A stretch of 64,000 nucleotides of DNA from Prorocentrum cordatum (Eukaryota; Sar; Dinophyceae; Prorocentrales; Prorocentraceae): the NCBI GenBank assembly GCA_963575745.1, contig CAUYUJ010018493.1, forward strand, positions 485,631 to 549,630, given 5' to 3'. Position 1 is the stretch's first letter. Each line of letters begins with the position of its first letter. Below, piece after piece: positions 10,507 through 21,854 of the stretch. The notes beneath the pieces were generated by a model. It saw only the letters and a program-made list of their open reading frames with translations. It was not told the DNA's origin and did no database searches. A program made the translations under genes and the position numbers.

Positions 10507-11290
10507 GGAAAGTTGTCCGGCCGAAAACTGCGACATGTCTCAATTTGCGGGCCGAAAACTGAGACATGTCTCAGTTTTCGGCCCGAGAACTAAGACATGT
10601 CTCAGTTGTCCGGCCGAAAATTGCGACATGTCTCAGTTTTCGGCCCGAAAATTGAGACATGTCATAGTTTTCGGCCCGAAAACTGAGACATGTCTTAGTT
10701 TTCGGCCCGAAAATTGAAACATGTCGCAGCTTTCGGCCCGAAAACTAAGACATGTCTTAGTTTTCGGTCCGAAAATTGAGACACATTTTTGTTCTCGGCT
10801 AGAAAACTGCGAGATGTCTTAATTTTCGGCCCGAGAACTAAGACATGTCTTAGTTTTCGTGGAAAAACTGCAACATGTCTTAGTTTTCGGCCAAACAACT
10901 GCGACATGTCTTAGTTTGAGGCCCGAAAACTGAGACATGTCTTAGTTTTCGGCCAGAAAACTGAGACATGTCTTAGTTCTCGGCCAGAAAATTGCGACAT
11001 GTCCTTTGTTTTCGGCCAGAAAATTGAGACATGTCTAAGTTCTCGGCCAGAAAACTGAGACATGTCTTAGTTCTCGGCCAGAAAATTGCGACATGTCTTA
11101 GTTTTCGGCCAGAAAACTGCGACATGTCTTAGTTCTCGGCCAGAAAATTGCGACATGTCTTAGTTTTCGGTCTGAAAACTAAGACATGTCTTAGTTTTCG
11201 CTCAGAAAGCTGCGACATGTCTTAGTTTTCGGCCAGAAAACTGCGACATGTCTTAGTTTGCGTGTTCTTCTTCGGCCCGAAAATGGAGAC
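10507..11290. repeat. 31-bp satellite with two palindromes per unit
   Basis: About 25 tandem units of roughly 31 bp. Each contains GACATGTC (perfect palindrome) and a TTTTCGGCCSGAAAA dyad (for example TTTTCGGCCCGAAAA). Units vary at the same few positions (T/C, G/C). No unique spacers, so this is not a CRISPR-like array. Counterpart at 41335-42070. Confidence 0.9.
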
Positions 11291-11640
11291 ATGTCTTAAT
11301 CGTCGCATTCGGTAAGACACGCGTGGGCTGCTGGCCCCGAAAACTAAGACACGACATGTTTAAATGTTTTGAGCTGTGTTGAATTGCATTGGTAAGGCAT
11401 AGCGTCGGGAACCGAAGACAAAGACCTGGTTCAGTTCCCGATCCGATAATTAAGACAGGTTTGGGTTTTCGGCGCCAAGATCTAAGACACGACGTCTTCA
11501 GACACTTTGAAATGGTTTTGAATGTTTTCAACAGCCCTCGTTTCGGGAGCCGAAGGTTGAGACCTGTCCTAGTTCCCCGCCCGACAATTAAGACATGCCT
11601 TAGTTCTCGGCACCGAGACCTGGCCGAAAACAAAACATGC
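11291..11640. other. Degenerate satellite remnants
   Basis: Diverged fragments with AAGACATG, TTCGGNNCCGAAG and TTAAGACAGG words, apparently decayed 31-bp satellite. Copy 2 differs here by a local rearrangement (42070-42360). No gene. Confidence 0.45.
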
Positions 11641-12700
11641 ATGGGGGGCCAAAGCAGCCACGATGGACCAGGATGCCTCCAAGACTACCAACGCATTTCC
11701 GAGGCCGCCCACGGGGCCCCCAAGACGGCCCAAGAGGGCTCCAGAGGAGTCTCCAGCACGGCCCGAAGAGGTCAACATCGATGGTGTTTAGTTGGTTTCG
11801 GGTTCTCGCTTTCTCGAGCTTCCGTCGGCCGAAGGCTGCCCAAGCGGCTTCGAACATGGCAGCGCAACGGCCCCAGAGGGGCCTCGAGATAGCCAGGGAT
11901 GCCCGCAATACGGCCGCAAGGCAGCCCGAGAGTGCCCCTGGAGAGCCCAGGGCAGACCCAAGGTAGTCTCAAGCTGGCCCTAACCCCCCCCTAAAAAATG
12001 GCCCAAGGCTGCAAAGGAGGACCCATGGACGACCCCAGACAACCCCGCGATGGCCCCTAACCGCCGCCCCAGACGACCACGAGGGCACCGAGAGGGCCCC
12101 AAGATGGCCCAAGACGGCCCCAACGGACCTCCAAGACGGGTCCTCAGGAGCTCAGGAGACACACCACATGAGGTCTACGTGGCTTTTGCAGGGCTGAGAC
12201 GGTATGTGCCTCATGACGTTGTTCGTAGTATCGTCCCTTCTCTCTTCGCCACCGTCCTCGGCTTCGCCCCCCTCGTGGTCATTATCGCCACCACCACTAC
12301 CGCAGTCATCATCACCACCATCATCACCATCATCATCAGCATCAGCATTACCGTTATCATCATCATCATCATCGTCAACATCATCGTCATCGTCATCGTC
12401 ATCATCATCGCCGTCATCATCGCCATCAGCGCTAGCATCAGCATCATCAGCATCAGCAGCATCATCATCATCGTCATCACCATCATCACCATCGTCAACA
12501 TCGGCATCGTGCTCTTCACCCTCCGCGTCCGCCACAATTCTCGTCGCCATCCCCCCCCCCCCATCTACTCCTCATTGTCCTCCTCATCCTCTGGTGGCCG
12601 TCACCAGCAGCATCGCCATCGTCGCCAGCCACGGCGACATTTTCATCACCATCATCGTCATCACCATCCCCAGCGATTCGAGCTGACCTGGCAGGGTTGC
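11640..12700 (+). repeat. Composite module: CCAAGA block plus CAT tract
   Basis: 11640-12170 is a degenerate CCAAGACGGCCCAAGAGG repeat. It is followed by the spacer CACATGAGGTCTACGTGGC and a CAT/CGT triplet tract at 12270-12680. Same order as at 4240-5625 and 14210-15100. Copy 2 at 42500-43570. Confidence 0.65.
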
Positions 12701-13225
12701 GGTACTTCCCGCAGACAGCTGTAAACATACAGATGTATATGTATGTCTGTATATGTGTGTATATATAATTAATAGGGAGATATCGTGCTATAGCCCCATC
12801 TGTTGCGCCCATTGGTTGGGCCCGCAGGTTGGGCGCACACGTTGCACCCGTATGTTGCGCCCCCGATAACAGCAGAGACGCTAGCCGCGCTCTCTATCAG
12901 CTGACGCATCTGGGTGCCCCCGTGCACGCGAGATACTTCGATCGGCTCTTCGTTGCACTGATCGGAAAGCGGTGGCTGGGGCCGTCGGCAGCCCGACAGG
13001 ATCGGACGAGCATGCAGAGGAACCAGTTGCAAGCGTCGGCGTGCTCATCTCGCCGATCTAAAGTGAGATGCTTGGGCCTCGGGCGGACCGCGCGTGGGTC
13101 GCGAGTTGGGTGGCCGAACGGGTCGCGGGTTGGTTCGCGAGGGATGTTGCCCCCCCCGCCCCCCTCCACCATCCTCACACCTCCTCCCCATGCCTCCGCA
13201 TCCTCCGTCGAGTTTGCCCCCGGCC
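12700..13225. other. Intergenic, no gene seen
   Basis: Contains a TGTATATGTATG stretch at 12730-12770 and four short TGTTGCGCCC-like words at 12800-12865. No coding frame stands out. Confidence 0.4.
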
Positions 13226-13801
13226 TTAGTGGTGATCGATGCTCCTGTCCAAGCCAACGATCTGCTGGAGCTCCATGGTGGTCGGGGGCCGCAGCGCCCT
13301 GGCAGCAGCGTCCAAGCGCGCCCACTCCTGTCTAGCGAGTTCCCCCTCGTACCAGACATTCTCCAGCTGCAAAAGCAGGCGCTTGGACCTCTTCCGCAGC
13401 AGACACCAGTCTGCCCTTGCCACAATCGCCGCCGACCACGCCCTGGACGCGGCGCTCCGCGCGGCGAGCGACTCGGGCCTCGCGGCGACATATGCTCCCA
13501 CGGGTTCACGCACGGTCTCGGACGGCACGGCGGGCGCCGCCTCGGTCTCGGCCGCCTCGGCCTCATCCGAGTTGGAGGCGGGTGGCAGCGGCGCCAGCAG
13601 CCGCCAGAGGGCCTCGCCCTCGAGCTCCACCTCGCCCTCGAGCGTCACGGGCTCGGTCCGCTGCCGTTTGAGTGGAGGCGTTCGCGGCTTGTTTGGTGAC
13701 ATGGCCCCGCTGCAAGCGAGCGAAGTCGATCGTAGGGCCTCGAGCAATACGGCGACGAACGCATCATCACCATCATCATCGCCATCACCCGCCCACTCCA
13801 C
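13226..13801 (-). CDS. Unknown Ala/Glu-rich protein, copy 1
   Basis: 191-codon minus-strand frame. It starts MEWAGDGDDDGDDAF, has a second possible start at MSPNKPRTPPLKRQRTEP (SP/TP sites next to a basic KRQR cluster, nuclear-signal-like), then an acidic Ala/Glu stretch. A helical, Arg-rich C-terminal half includes WSAAIVARADWCLLRKRSKR and LENVWYEGELARQEWARLDA. Copy 2 (44053-44679) is the same except for scattered substitutions, mostly conservative, and the stop: here TAA after SIDHH, in copy 2 TAC, giving 17 more codons. Family not recognised. The 3' end may instead be a splice junction. Confidence 0.5.
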   Translation of the reverse strand: MEWAGDGDDDGDDAFVAVLLEALRSTSLACSGAMSPNKPRTPPLKRQRTEPVTLEGEVELEGEALWRLLAPLPPASNSDEAEAAETEAAPAVPSETVREPVGAYVAARPESLAARSAASRAWSAAIVARADWCLLRKRSKRLLLQLENVWYEGELARQEWARLDAAARALRPPTTMELQQIVGLDRSIDHH

Positions 13802-14205
13802 CTATCGCCATCCCCCCACTCGCCCTTCCTTCCCCTGCGCTGCCCGTTGCGAGGAATTCGCCCCCCGAGGCCTCTTCGCGCCATAACCCTCTGACCTCCA
13901 ACCTCCTCGCTTCCACCCTAACTTATCAACATCGTTGTTTGTGTGTATATACAACTATCGGTCCATCGATGCCCATCGCGCCCCATCGCCCTAGGATGCC
14001 CATCCATATATCTCACTCGCGCCTCGCGCCTCCTCGCAGTAGTCGATTCCCCCTCGCGCCTGGCAAATTGTTGACATGCCAAGATTTCGGCGTCCCACCA
14101 CCCTGGGATATCCATACACATTACTTGCTTTCAATCGACCTCGCTTGGCATTGCCCCGAGGCAGCTAATGCGCATCTGTCCGATTCGCCGATTCGAGCGT
14201 CGGCG
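13802..14205. other. Intergenic, no gene seen
   Basis: Mixed sequence with CGCCTCGCGCCTCC words around 14020-14060, probably upstream flank of the minus-strand gene. No other feature recognised. Confidence 0.4.
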
Positions 14206-14668
14206 CCCCAAGGCGGACCACGATGCCCCGCGAACCGCGCCAAGACGGCCCAACAGGCCCCCGCCCCAAGGGGGCCCCAAGACTGCCCAAGCAGGCCCCA
14301 CCACGGCCCAAGAGGCGCCCAAGACGGCCAACGAACGCCCGAAGAGGGGCCCAAAAGGAACCCAAGATGGTGAACACGACTTCCGCCCCCAAGAAGCCTA
14401 CAGGAGGCCCCAAGGGCCGCCACGAGACCTCAGAGGCCCCCAAGCGGCACCACGAGGCCCCCAAGAGACCCAAACCGAAGCCAGAAGATGATTCCAAACG
14501 GCCCTCAATAGGTTTCAAACTTGCCTCCAGGAGGCCTCCGAGATGCCTCATCCGATACCCGAATGAACATATAAGGGGACTCTAACCGACAACCCATGCA
14601 CGGTGGATTGATGGGCCGAAGGCCACGACATCGTCATCGCCATCGTCATCATCAGCGCCATCATCAGC

Positions 14669-14703
<35 letters not shown>

Positions 14704-15100
14704 TATCAGCATCATCATCATCATCATCACCATCATCACCATCATCATGTGCATCATGATCAGCATCATCATCGTAACCATCATCATTCTCCCCATCATC
14801 ATCATCATAATCAGCATCACCATCGTCAGAAACAACATCATCGTCGTGGTCGTTTTCACGTGGTTATTCCCGCGTCCGCCACAATCCTCGTCGTCGTCGT
14901 CCTCCTCCTCCTCCTCCTCATCGTCTCCCCAATGCCTTCCTCATCCTCTCATCGGCAGCACCGCCAGCATAACCGCCATCATCGCCATCCTCGTCGCCAT
15001 CATCATCACCATCATCGCCACCACCATCAGCATCATCGTCGTCACCCTCATCGGTTTGAGCAACCGCCACCGAGAATGCTGTGCTGGCACGGTGCGCAGG
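14206..15100 (+). repeat. Composite module: CCAAGA block plus CAT tract
   Basis: 14206-14560 is the degenerate CCAAGANGGCCC block and 14630-15060 is the CAT tract, followed by a tail (GAGAATGCTGTGCTGGCACG) similar to that at 5635-5660. Copy 2 at 45085-45980 has a shorter CAT tract. Confidence 0.65.
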
Positions 15101-15157
15101 CAGCTGAGACCAATAATGGTGGGCACCGATCTCCCTCGTGCCCCATCGCCCGAGGAT

Positions 15158-15575
15158 GACTCTCTCTCTCTCTCTCTCTCTCTTTCTTGCTCGTTCGTTC
15201 TTTCTTTCTTTCTCTCTCTCTCTCTCTCTCTCCCTCCCTCGCTCTCCCCCTTTCTACATGTACGTATGTATGTATACACATATATATATATATATACACA
15301 GACGTGTTCATACTTCTCGCGCATCGCGCCCCACCGCATTTTTATATATAGCCCCTCGCGCCTGGCCAATCGAGATGCCAAGGCATCAGCGCCTTCATCC
15401 GTTCTGGATTCGAACATATATCCAGGATGCACTGCCCTGCAGAAGGGTCTGACTGACCAGCCGCGGCCCCAGGCGACCCCCAAGAGCGCCGATATGGCAT
15501 AGACCCCATAAACACATACATATGCATAGACACCTACATATACGTATACATATACATATACATATACGTATACTC

Positions 15576-15607
<32 letters not shown>

Positions 15608-15790
15608 GCATATATATACAGACGCACATACATACCCACATACATACACACACGTACATGCACACACACACATACAAACGTATACATATACATAAATGCA
15701 TAATAATATGCATACACATATACCTATACATCTACACACAAACGCACACATGTACATCTACATATACATACACATCTACATATCCAAATG
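15158..15790. repeat. TC, TA and ATACAT microsatellites
   Basis: (TC)n at 15161-15240 with TTTC interruptions, (TA)n at 15280-15298, and long CATATA/ACATAC repeats at 15515-15785. The same order is seen at 46018-46650 with repeat-length changes. Confidence 0.85.
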
Positions 15791-15829
15791 CACACGCATT
15801 GCACCTCGTGCGTGGCCTCGCGGCGCGCG

Positions 15830-16130
15830 CAAGCGCGCAACCGGGGCCTCGATGACCGAGGTCTGGGTGGTGCCTCGCGCGGCGGCGCGGCCGTCGCGTC
15901 CTCGCCGTGCGATTTCTCCTGCCTCCTCTCAGTCTCCTCCTTATCCACCTCCTTCCCTTCGCCCTCGCCCCCCCTCCCTTCCTCCGACATCATCATCGTC
16001 CTCCGCCTCCGTATCTCCATTCTGGCCTTCATCGCCCTCCAGTAGACCTGGGCCGACTGTGCTAACGCCGCCTCGTCCTCTTCACCCCGTCCGCCTCGCT
16101 CCCCCATCCCCCTCATCTTGGCGCGCTCGC
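15830..16130 (-). CDS. Possible exon, Arg/Glu-rich
   Basis: Minus-strand open stretch conserved in copy 2. It includes ALAQSAQVYWRAMKARMEIR, SEEGRGGEGEGKEVDKEE and DATAAPPREAPP. A CAG acceptor lies before VYWRAMKAR. Copy 2 has a TGA just upstream in this frame (GAG CGA changed to GAA TGA), so a coding exon would have to begin after that point. It may be an upstream exon of the 13226-13801 gene. Weak. Confidence 0.25.
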
Positions 16131-16689
16131 GGGGCGGGGGCCTCGCTGCACCCCCAGACCTCGGCCATCGAGGTGCGCGGGCGCGCCTGGGCGGCACGGG
16201 CGCCCAAACACATGGCGAGCAGGGTGGGGGGCGGGACTGGCACCGCGAGAACGAAAAGGCGGGACAAAAGGGAGGAAAAGGGTGGATGGACAAAGGAGGG
16301 ATGGGCCGAGAGAGGGACCGGCAGGAAATGAGAGAACGAGAGGGCGGTGGAAGGGGGAAGGGGCGATGCCAGGGGGCGAGCACGGGATTGAGATGGGGGA
16401 GGGGCGGGTGGAGGGAGGAGGGGGGAGAAAAGGGGGGGGGAGTGGGGGGGGGGAGGGAAGGAGGGAGGAGTCAGAGGAGGGAGGGAGAGAGAAGAGAGAG
16501 AGAAAGCAAAGAGAAGGCAGGAGAGAGAGAGAGAGAGAGGCAGAGAGAGAGAGAGAGACAACACAACAGAAACAAAAAAGGGGGAGGGCGAGCGGGCGGC
16601 GGGTGTTATGGAGCATCGGGGGGAGGAGACAGTACATTTTTTGAGAGGGGGGGGGGGGAGGGGGGGCTAAGCGCGCCCGACCCGCGCTC

Positions 16690-18130
16690 TCGCGCGCGCG
16701 TCGGAGTTCTGTATTGTCCATAATACAGAACTGCCCAAAATGCGTCGGCCTCCTTAAAAGGCCACAGAACATGTCCAATTCAGTTTTTGGAATTACGTGT
16801 CGACTTCTCTATTGTTGACAGTACAGAACTCCGACGCGCGCGCGCGCGCGTTGGAGTTTTGTATTGTCCACAATGCAGAACTGCCCAACATGCGTCGGCC
16901 TCCTTAAAGGGCCCCAGAAAATTCCCAATTCAGTTTTTGAAATTACATTGCTACTCTTCTTTTGTGGGCAGTACAGAACTCAGACGCGCGCGCGCGCGCG
17001 CCGCTGGCAGCGCGCGCGCGTTGGAGTTCCTGTATTATCCACAATACAGATCTGCCCACATATGCATGCGTCGCCTCCCGCCTCCTTAAAGGCACCAGAA
17101 AAATTCAACCAGTTTTTGAAATTACATTGCTACTCGTGCTATTGTGGGCAAGTACAGAAACTCAGACGCGCGCGCGCGCTCGTCGGATTTCGTATTGTCC
17201 ACAATACAAACTGCCCAACATGCGGTCGCCCCGTAAAAAGGAGGGCCCCAGAAAATTCTCATTTCAGTTTTTTGAAATTACATGCGACTCCTTCTATTGT
17301 GGACAATACAGAAAACTCCGACGCGCGCGCGCGCGCGCGCGCGCGCGCGCGCGCAGCGCGCGCGTTGGAGTTCTGTAGTGTCCCACAATACAGTCTGCCC
17401 AACATGCGTCCCTCCAAAATGGCCCCAGAAACTTCCCATTCAGTTTTTGAAATTGCATGCTACTCTTCTATTGTGGGCAGTACAGAACTCAGACGCGCGC
17501 GCGCGCTCGTCAGAGTTCTGTAGTGTCCACAATACAGAACTGCCCAACATGCGTCGGCCCCCTTAAAGGGCCCCAGAAAATTCCCAATTCAGTTTTTGAA
17601 ATTACATTGCGACTCTTCTATTGTGGATCGTACAGAACTCCGACGCGCGCGCGCGCGCGCGCGCGCGCGCGTTGGAGTTCGGTATTGTCCACAATACAAA
17701 ACTGCCCAACATGCGTCGCCTCCTTACCGGGCCCCAGAAAAGATTCCCAATCACAGTTTTAAATTCCCATTGCTAACTCTTCATTGTGGGCAGTATCAGA
17801 CTCAGACGCGCGCGCGCGCGCGCGTTGGAGTTCTGTATTGTCCACAATACAGAACTGCCCAACATGCGTCGGCCTCCTTAAAGGGCCTCAGCAAATTCCC
17901 AATTTAGTTTTTGAAATTACATTGCTACTCTTCTTTTGTGGGCAGTACAGAACTCAGACGCGCGCGCGCGCGCGCGTTGAAGTTCTGTATTATCCACAAT
18001 ACAGAACTGCGCAACATGCGTCGGCCTCCTTAAAGGGCCCCAGAAAATTTCCAATTCAGTTTTTGGAATTACATGTCGACTCTTCTATTGTGGGCAATAC
18101 AGAACTTTTCAACCTGAGTCGGGTTCCTTG
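16690..18130. repeat. About 155-bp satellite with (CG)n and palindromes
   Basis: About nine tandem units. Each carries a perfect 13-bp inverted repeat (AGTTCTGTATTGT / ACAATACAGAACT) around CC, a unique-looking body (CATGCGTCGGCCTCCTTAAA to CAGTTTTTGAAATTACATTG), a GTACAGAACTC word, and an alternating (CG)n tract of 10-35 bp. Several units (17040-17480) carry many small indels. Long open frames in several phases are repeat shadows. Copy 2 at 47590-48970. Confidence 0.9.
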
Positions 18131-19670
18131 AAGGGCCAGAGAAAATTTCCATCACAGTGTTTGGAAGTATAAGCAGACTCCGGCCGTGTTTTTCAGACAA
18201 ATGTACGCGGCACAAAGACCAGAGCACCATTTTGAAAACATGCGCCCTTCATCCATGTAATGGTTGCAAACATTTCAGACGAATATGCGCGGCGCCAAAG
18301 CGAGAGCCGCATTTTGAAAATAACTGCCCTCCATATTCGGCAGTGTCTGACGCTTAACTGTTACCGAGTGAGTTTTGAAGATGCTGTGTGTGTTTCGGTG
18401 TTCTTTTTCGAGCAAGAAGATACAACTTGTCATGCTTGTCTGGGGCTTGAAGTGGAACCTTACGGGGTGGCCGACGGACGCGTGCGGGTGACACTTGCCA
18501 CCCGCGCGCTAGGAGAGTTGTATTGACCACAGTGGAAAGGTTGCCAGGCTGGTTTTTGAAGCTAAAGTGAACCCTTAACGGCGACGGATTGGATTCTGAA
18601 GTTAACCTGATTATTGGTGGATGTGTCCGACTATGATCAACACGGAACTCTCCACGCGCGCGCGTGGTGAGTTCTGCACTTTCCGCATTCGCAGGGTCGC
18701 CGTTTTTGTTTGGAAGTCAAAGTGGACCCTGCGCCCTGGCCGATCGGATTTTGACATTAACAGGTGGCCTGGTGCATGGCCCACGCCATGACCAAGGCAG
18801 AACTCCGCACGCGCGCAAGCCATTGGGAGTTCTGTAGTGTCCACGACAGGAAGGCCGCCATGTTTCCATGACGATTCTACTTGACCCTCAACCCAGACCG
18901 ATGCGATGTTTGACGTTCGCACCCAGCTGTAATTTCGACGCGATGCGATGTTTGACGTTTGCGACCGGATCGACGCAACATCGCATCGGTCAACATCGCA
19001 TCGATCTGGGCCTCAACCCAGACCGATGCGATGTTTGACGCTTGCGAATAGTAACTACACCTCTGGTGCGTAATTTCGGTGAGCCTGGAAGAAGCCAAAC
19101 GAGCCATGGGCAGCCCCGAGGAATCCGCAGGGCCCCCTGCGCGTTCCCAGCGATTCGCGCGGAGCCCGAATGAACCCTTGCGGAACCCGATGGAAGCACT
19201 AGAAATTCACGGAGGGGCCCCAGGGCCCTGGAGCAATTCAGGGGAATCCCTGGCCGCCCAACGGGATGCAACGTAACCCTTTTGCAACCCAAGTGGGCCC
19301 TGCAGGGGGCCCCGTGCAATTTCGATGCGCCTCAGGCGTTCCTGGTGCACCCTGGGGTGCCCCACTGACGCCCCGCACGCGCGTGCGGAACCCCGACGAT
19401 TCCAATTGAACCTTAGGCAACCCAAATGACTGAATCGCCCTAAACTTCATTTCGCATGCTCAACCAACGCTAGGATTTGTACAGATCCCACGGCCGCTTG
19501 CGAGACTGAGCGATGACAGGGGAACCCCGCGCAAGCAGCGCGACATCTTGCGAGGCCCCGCGAAGCCTTGCGGGTCCCTGGCCTGGCGACATTATTCGAT
19601 AATTTACGAAGCTTCGCTTGAAACGGCGCGTCCACCGCCGCGGCGCGCGACGTCGGCGCGGCGGCGCGCA
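18130..19670. other. No gene seen; scattered palindromic repeats
   Basis: Three degenerate relatives of the 155-bp unit (CG core flanked by GAACTC/GAGTTC) lie at about 18490-18530, 18640-18690 and 18800-18850. At 18895-19055 there are several copies of CCGATGCGATGTTTGACG in both orientations. At 19080-19420 there are degenerate GGAACCC/CCCGA words. No coding signal. Confidence 0.5.
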
Positions 19671-20440
19671 GACCCCATCCCCCCCCCCCACCACCACCAC
19701 CGCCACCCACCACCACCACCACCACCAACCACCACCACCACCCCATCCGCACGCAGCGCGCGCCAGCCCCCCCCCGCCCCTCCAAAAAAAAAAAAAACGC
19801 CCGCCCGCCCACCCGCCCACCCACCCTACCCCCTCAGGGGCGCGCGCGGCACCGGGCAGCTTGCCACCTATATGCGAAACTCACACCCGTGAGCGGCGCG
19901 CCGCGTCGCAAAGTTGCACTCCCCCTCCCATTGCGCTGGCATGCGTGACGCGCGGCGCCCGAAGGTCTGCGGGGCCCCCCAACCAGCCCCGCCCCCGCAC
20001 CATCCACGCGCGGCGCGCGACCTCGGATAGCTTGCCGAGCCACGCCCGACGCGCGGGTGCCGCATCGGATATGCCGTGGTTCATTTCTCCCGCCGCGCGC
20101 GTGGCGCGCGCTTCTTGGCATTTTGCAAAATGACCCGCGCTCCCTGCAGATGGCGCGCGGCATCTGGTACTGGCCAGCCCCCGTGTGCGGCGCGCGGCGT
20201 TGGGCAAATTGCGAAGTGCGCCCGCCCCGCGCCGCCCGCCCCGCCCGCGCGCGCCCGCGCGCCCGCGCGCCCGCGCACCCGCGCGCCACGCCCGCGCACG
20301 TGCACCACTCACACACGCACGCGACCACGCACACAACAACCACCACCACCACCGCCACCATCGCCGCCACCAACTTCACAATCCACCAAGGCCAGTCCAA
20401 AGCTGCTTGGCCCAATGAGAGCGTGTTTGGGCCCTGTGTT
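19670..20440. other. Low-complexity CCA-, A-, GCGCCC-rich DNA
   Basis: (CCA)n at 19680-19745, an A-run at 19784-19797, (GCGCCC)n at 20220-20290, and ACC/CAC repeats at 20300-20370. The CCA/A-run segment differs strongly from copy 2 (50520-50690). No supported gene. Confidence 0.55.
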
Positions 20441-21045
20441 TTTTTACATAGCGCTGGCCTTGACAAGATGCCCCTGTCCATCAGGGAAGCCCTGCGGTAG
20501 CAAGGTCCGAAGGTCTCCTCCTCCTCCTCCTCCTCGCCCCCTTCTGATATGTTGCCTCCCCGTCGCCATCGCGAGCTGCTTTGCCAGGCTCACCGAAGCA
20601 ACTAACTCCGCACTTCTTTTGCGCCGTTGTTTCACAGTGTGCGTTCTGCGTACCTCCGCCAAGCAGTTCATCAGAACGTCGTTTCTGGATGCGCTGGTGG
20701 CGATATGCGGTGCGCTAGGGATTGCATTGGCACTGCGTAAGAAACCAGCAAGCAACCACGCGCACAACAAACCAACGACATTGCCAACCGAAGAAACAAC
20801 ACCATGCACAGCTATACGTAGAGAGTTGCGCTTCGTTCGTGGTTCCAGGGTCACGGCCCCTTGTACATTTCATTGCATTGTCGCTTCTGGGTCGGGCGCG
20901 CGCCAAGGCGGTCGCAATCGGGGGGCGGAGGTACGGAGAGGAGAGCCAGAGCAGGAAGGCTATAAAAGGATAAGGAAGGAGGGCGGTAAGGATATGATGA
21001 TGGTGGTCAGTGCAACACATGAGCATCATGTCGGTGGGGCTGGGC
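20440..21045. other. No clear gene; weak minus-strand frame
   Basis: A 136-codon minus-strand frame (20854-20444) with a hydrophobic stretch near its N-terminus is open in both duplicate copies. It crosses a CTC repeat and has no recognisable domain. Not called as a gene. Confidence 0.3.
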
Positions 21046-21770
21046 ACCCAGCTTGCCCCTGCATGCCCGCGCGTGTCCGAGCATGTCGTTGCGTGTCGCT
21101 GCGTGTCCGCCGATGTCTGTCGTTGTCGTCGCATGTCCCCAGTTGTCTGCTCGTGTCACTGCGCGTCGCTGCATGTCCGCTGATGTCGCCGCGTGTCTCT
21201 ACGTGTCTGCACGTGTCCGTGCATGCTGCTGCGTGTCCGCCGATGTCCGCCGATGTCTTCGCATGTCTCTACTTGTCTGCGCGCGGTCCTGCATGTCGCT
21301 GCTCGTCGCTACATGTCCGCCGATGTCTGTCTATGTCTTCGCTTGTCTCTAGTTGTCTGCCTTTGTCCGCGCATGTCGCTGCATGTCCGCCGATGTCCGT
21401 CGATGTCTTCGCATGTCCCTGGAAGTCGCTGCATGTCGCTGCATGTCGCTGTATGTCGCTGTATGTCGCTGTATGTCGCTAGTTGTCTGCAGGTGTCCGT
21501 ACATGTCGCTGCATGTCCGTCGATGTCTGCCGATGTCTTCGCATGTCTTGAGTTGTCGCAGTTTGTCTCTGCATGTCGCTGCATGTCCACCCATGTACGT
21601 CGATGTCTTCACATGTCTCTAGTTGGCTGCTGGTGTCCGTGCATGTCGTGCAGGGCGCCGCACGGTATTCGCATGTTTCTAGTTGGCTGTGCGTCTGTTC
21701 GTGGCGCTGCGTGTCCGCCGACAGTTGTCGATATTCGTGCGTGTTTCTAGGCGGTGTGCTGTGCCTATGC
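21046..21770 (+). repeat. Decamer array GCATGTCGCT / CGATGTCTTC
   Basis: About 65-70 tandem 10-bp units with an invariant TGTC or ATGTC core and variable flanks (GCATGTCGCT, GCATGTCCGC, CGATGTCTGT, TAGTTGTCTG). Copy 2 at 51945-52655 is almost base-for-base identical. Confidence 0.9.
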
Positions 21771-21854
21771 CCATGCAGCTTGCTGCATGCCCACCGATGG
21801 ATTCGCTAGTCCATAGTTGCATGTCCACGGTTCGGGGCCTGAAGCCGAAGGCGG

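Noticed and set aside
10507-11290. CRISPR-like array
   Set aside because: The units are contiguous 31-bp palindromic repeats without unique spacers, in a eukaryotic-type genome, and no cas-like gene is present.
16787-18131. Repeated protein frames (NCPTCVG...RARAR) in the 155-bp array
   Set aside because: They appear in several frames, shift at each unit indel and are driven by the satellite unit and (CG)n.
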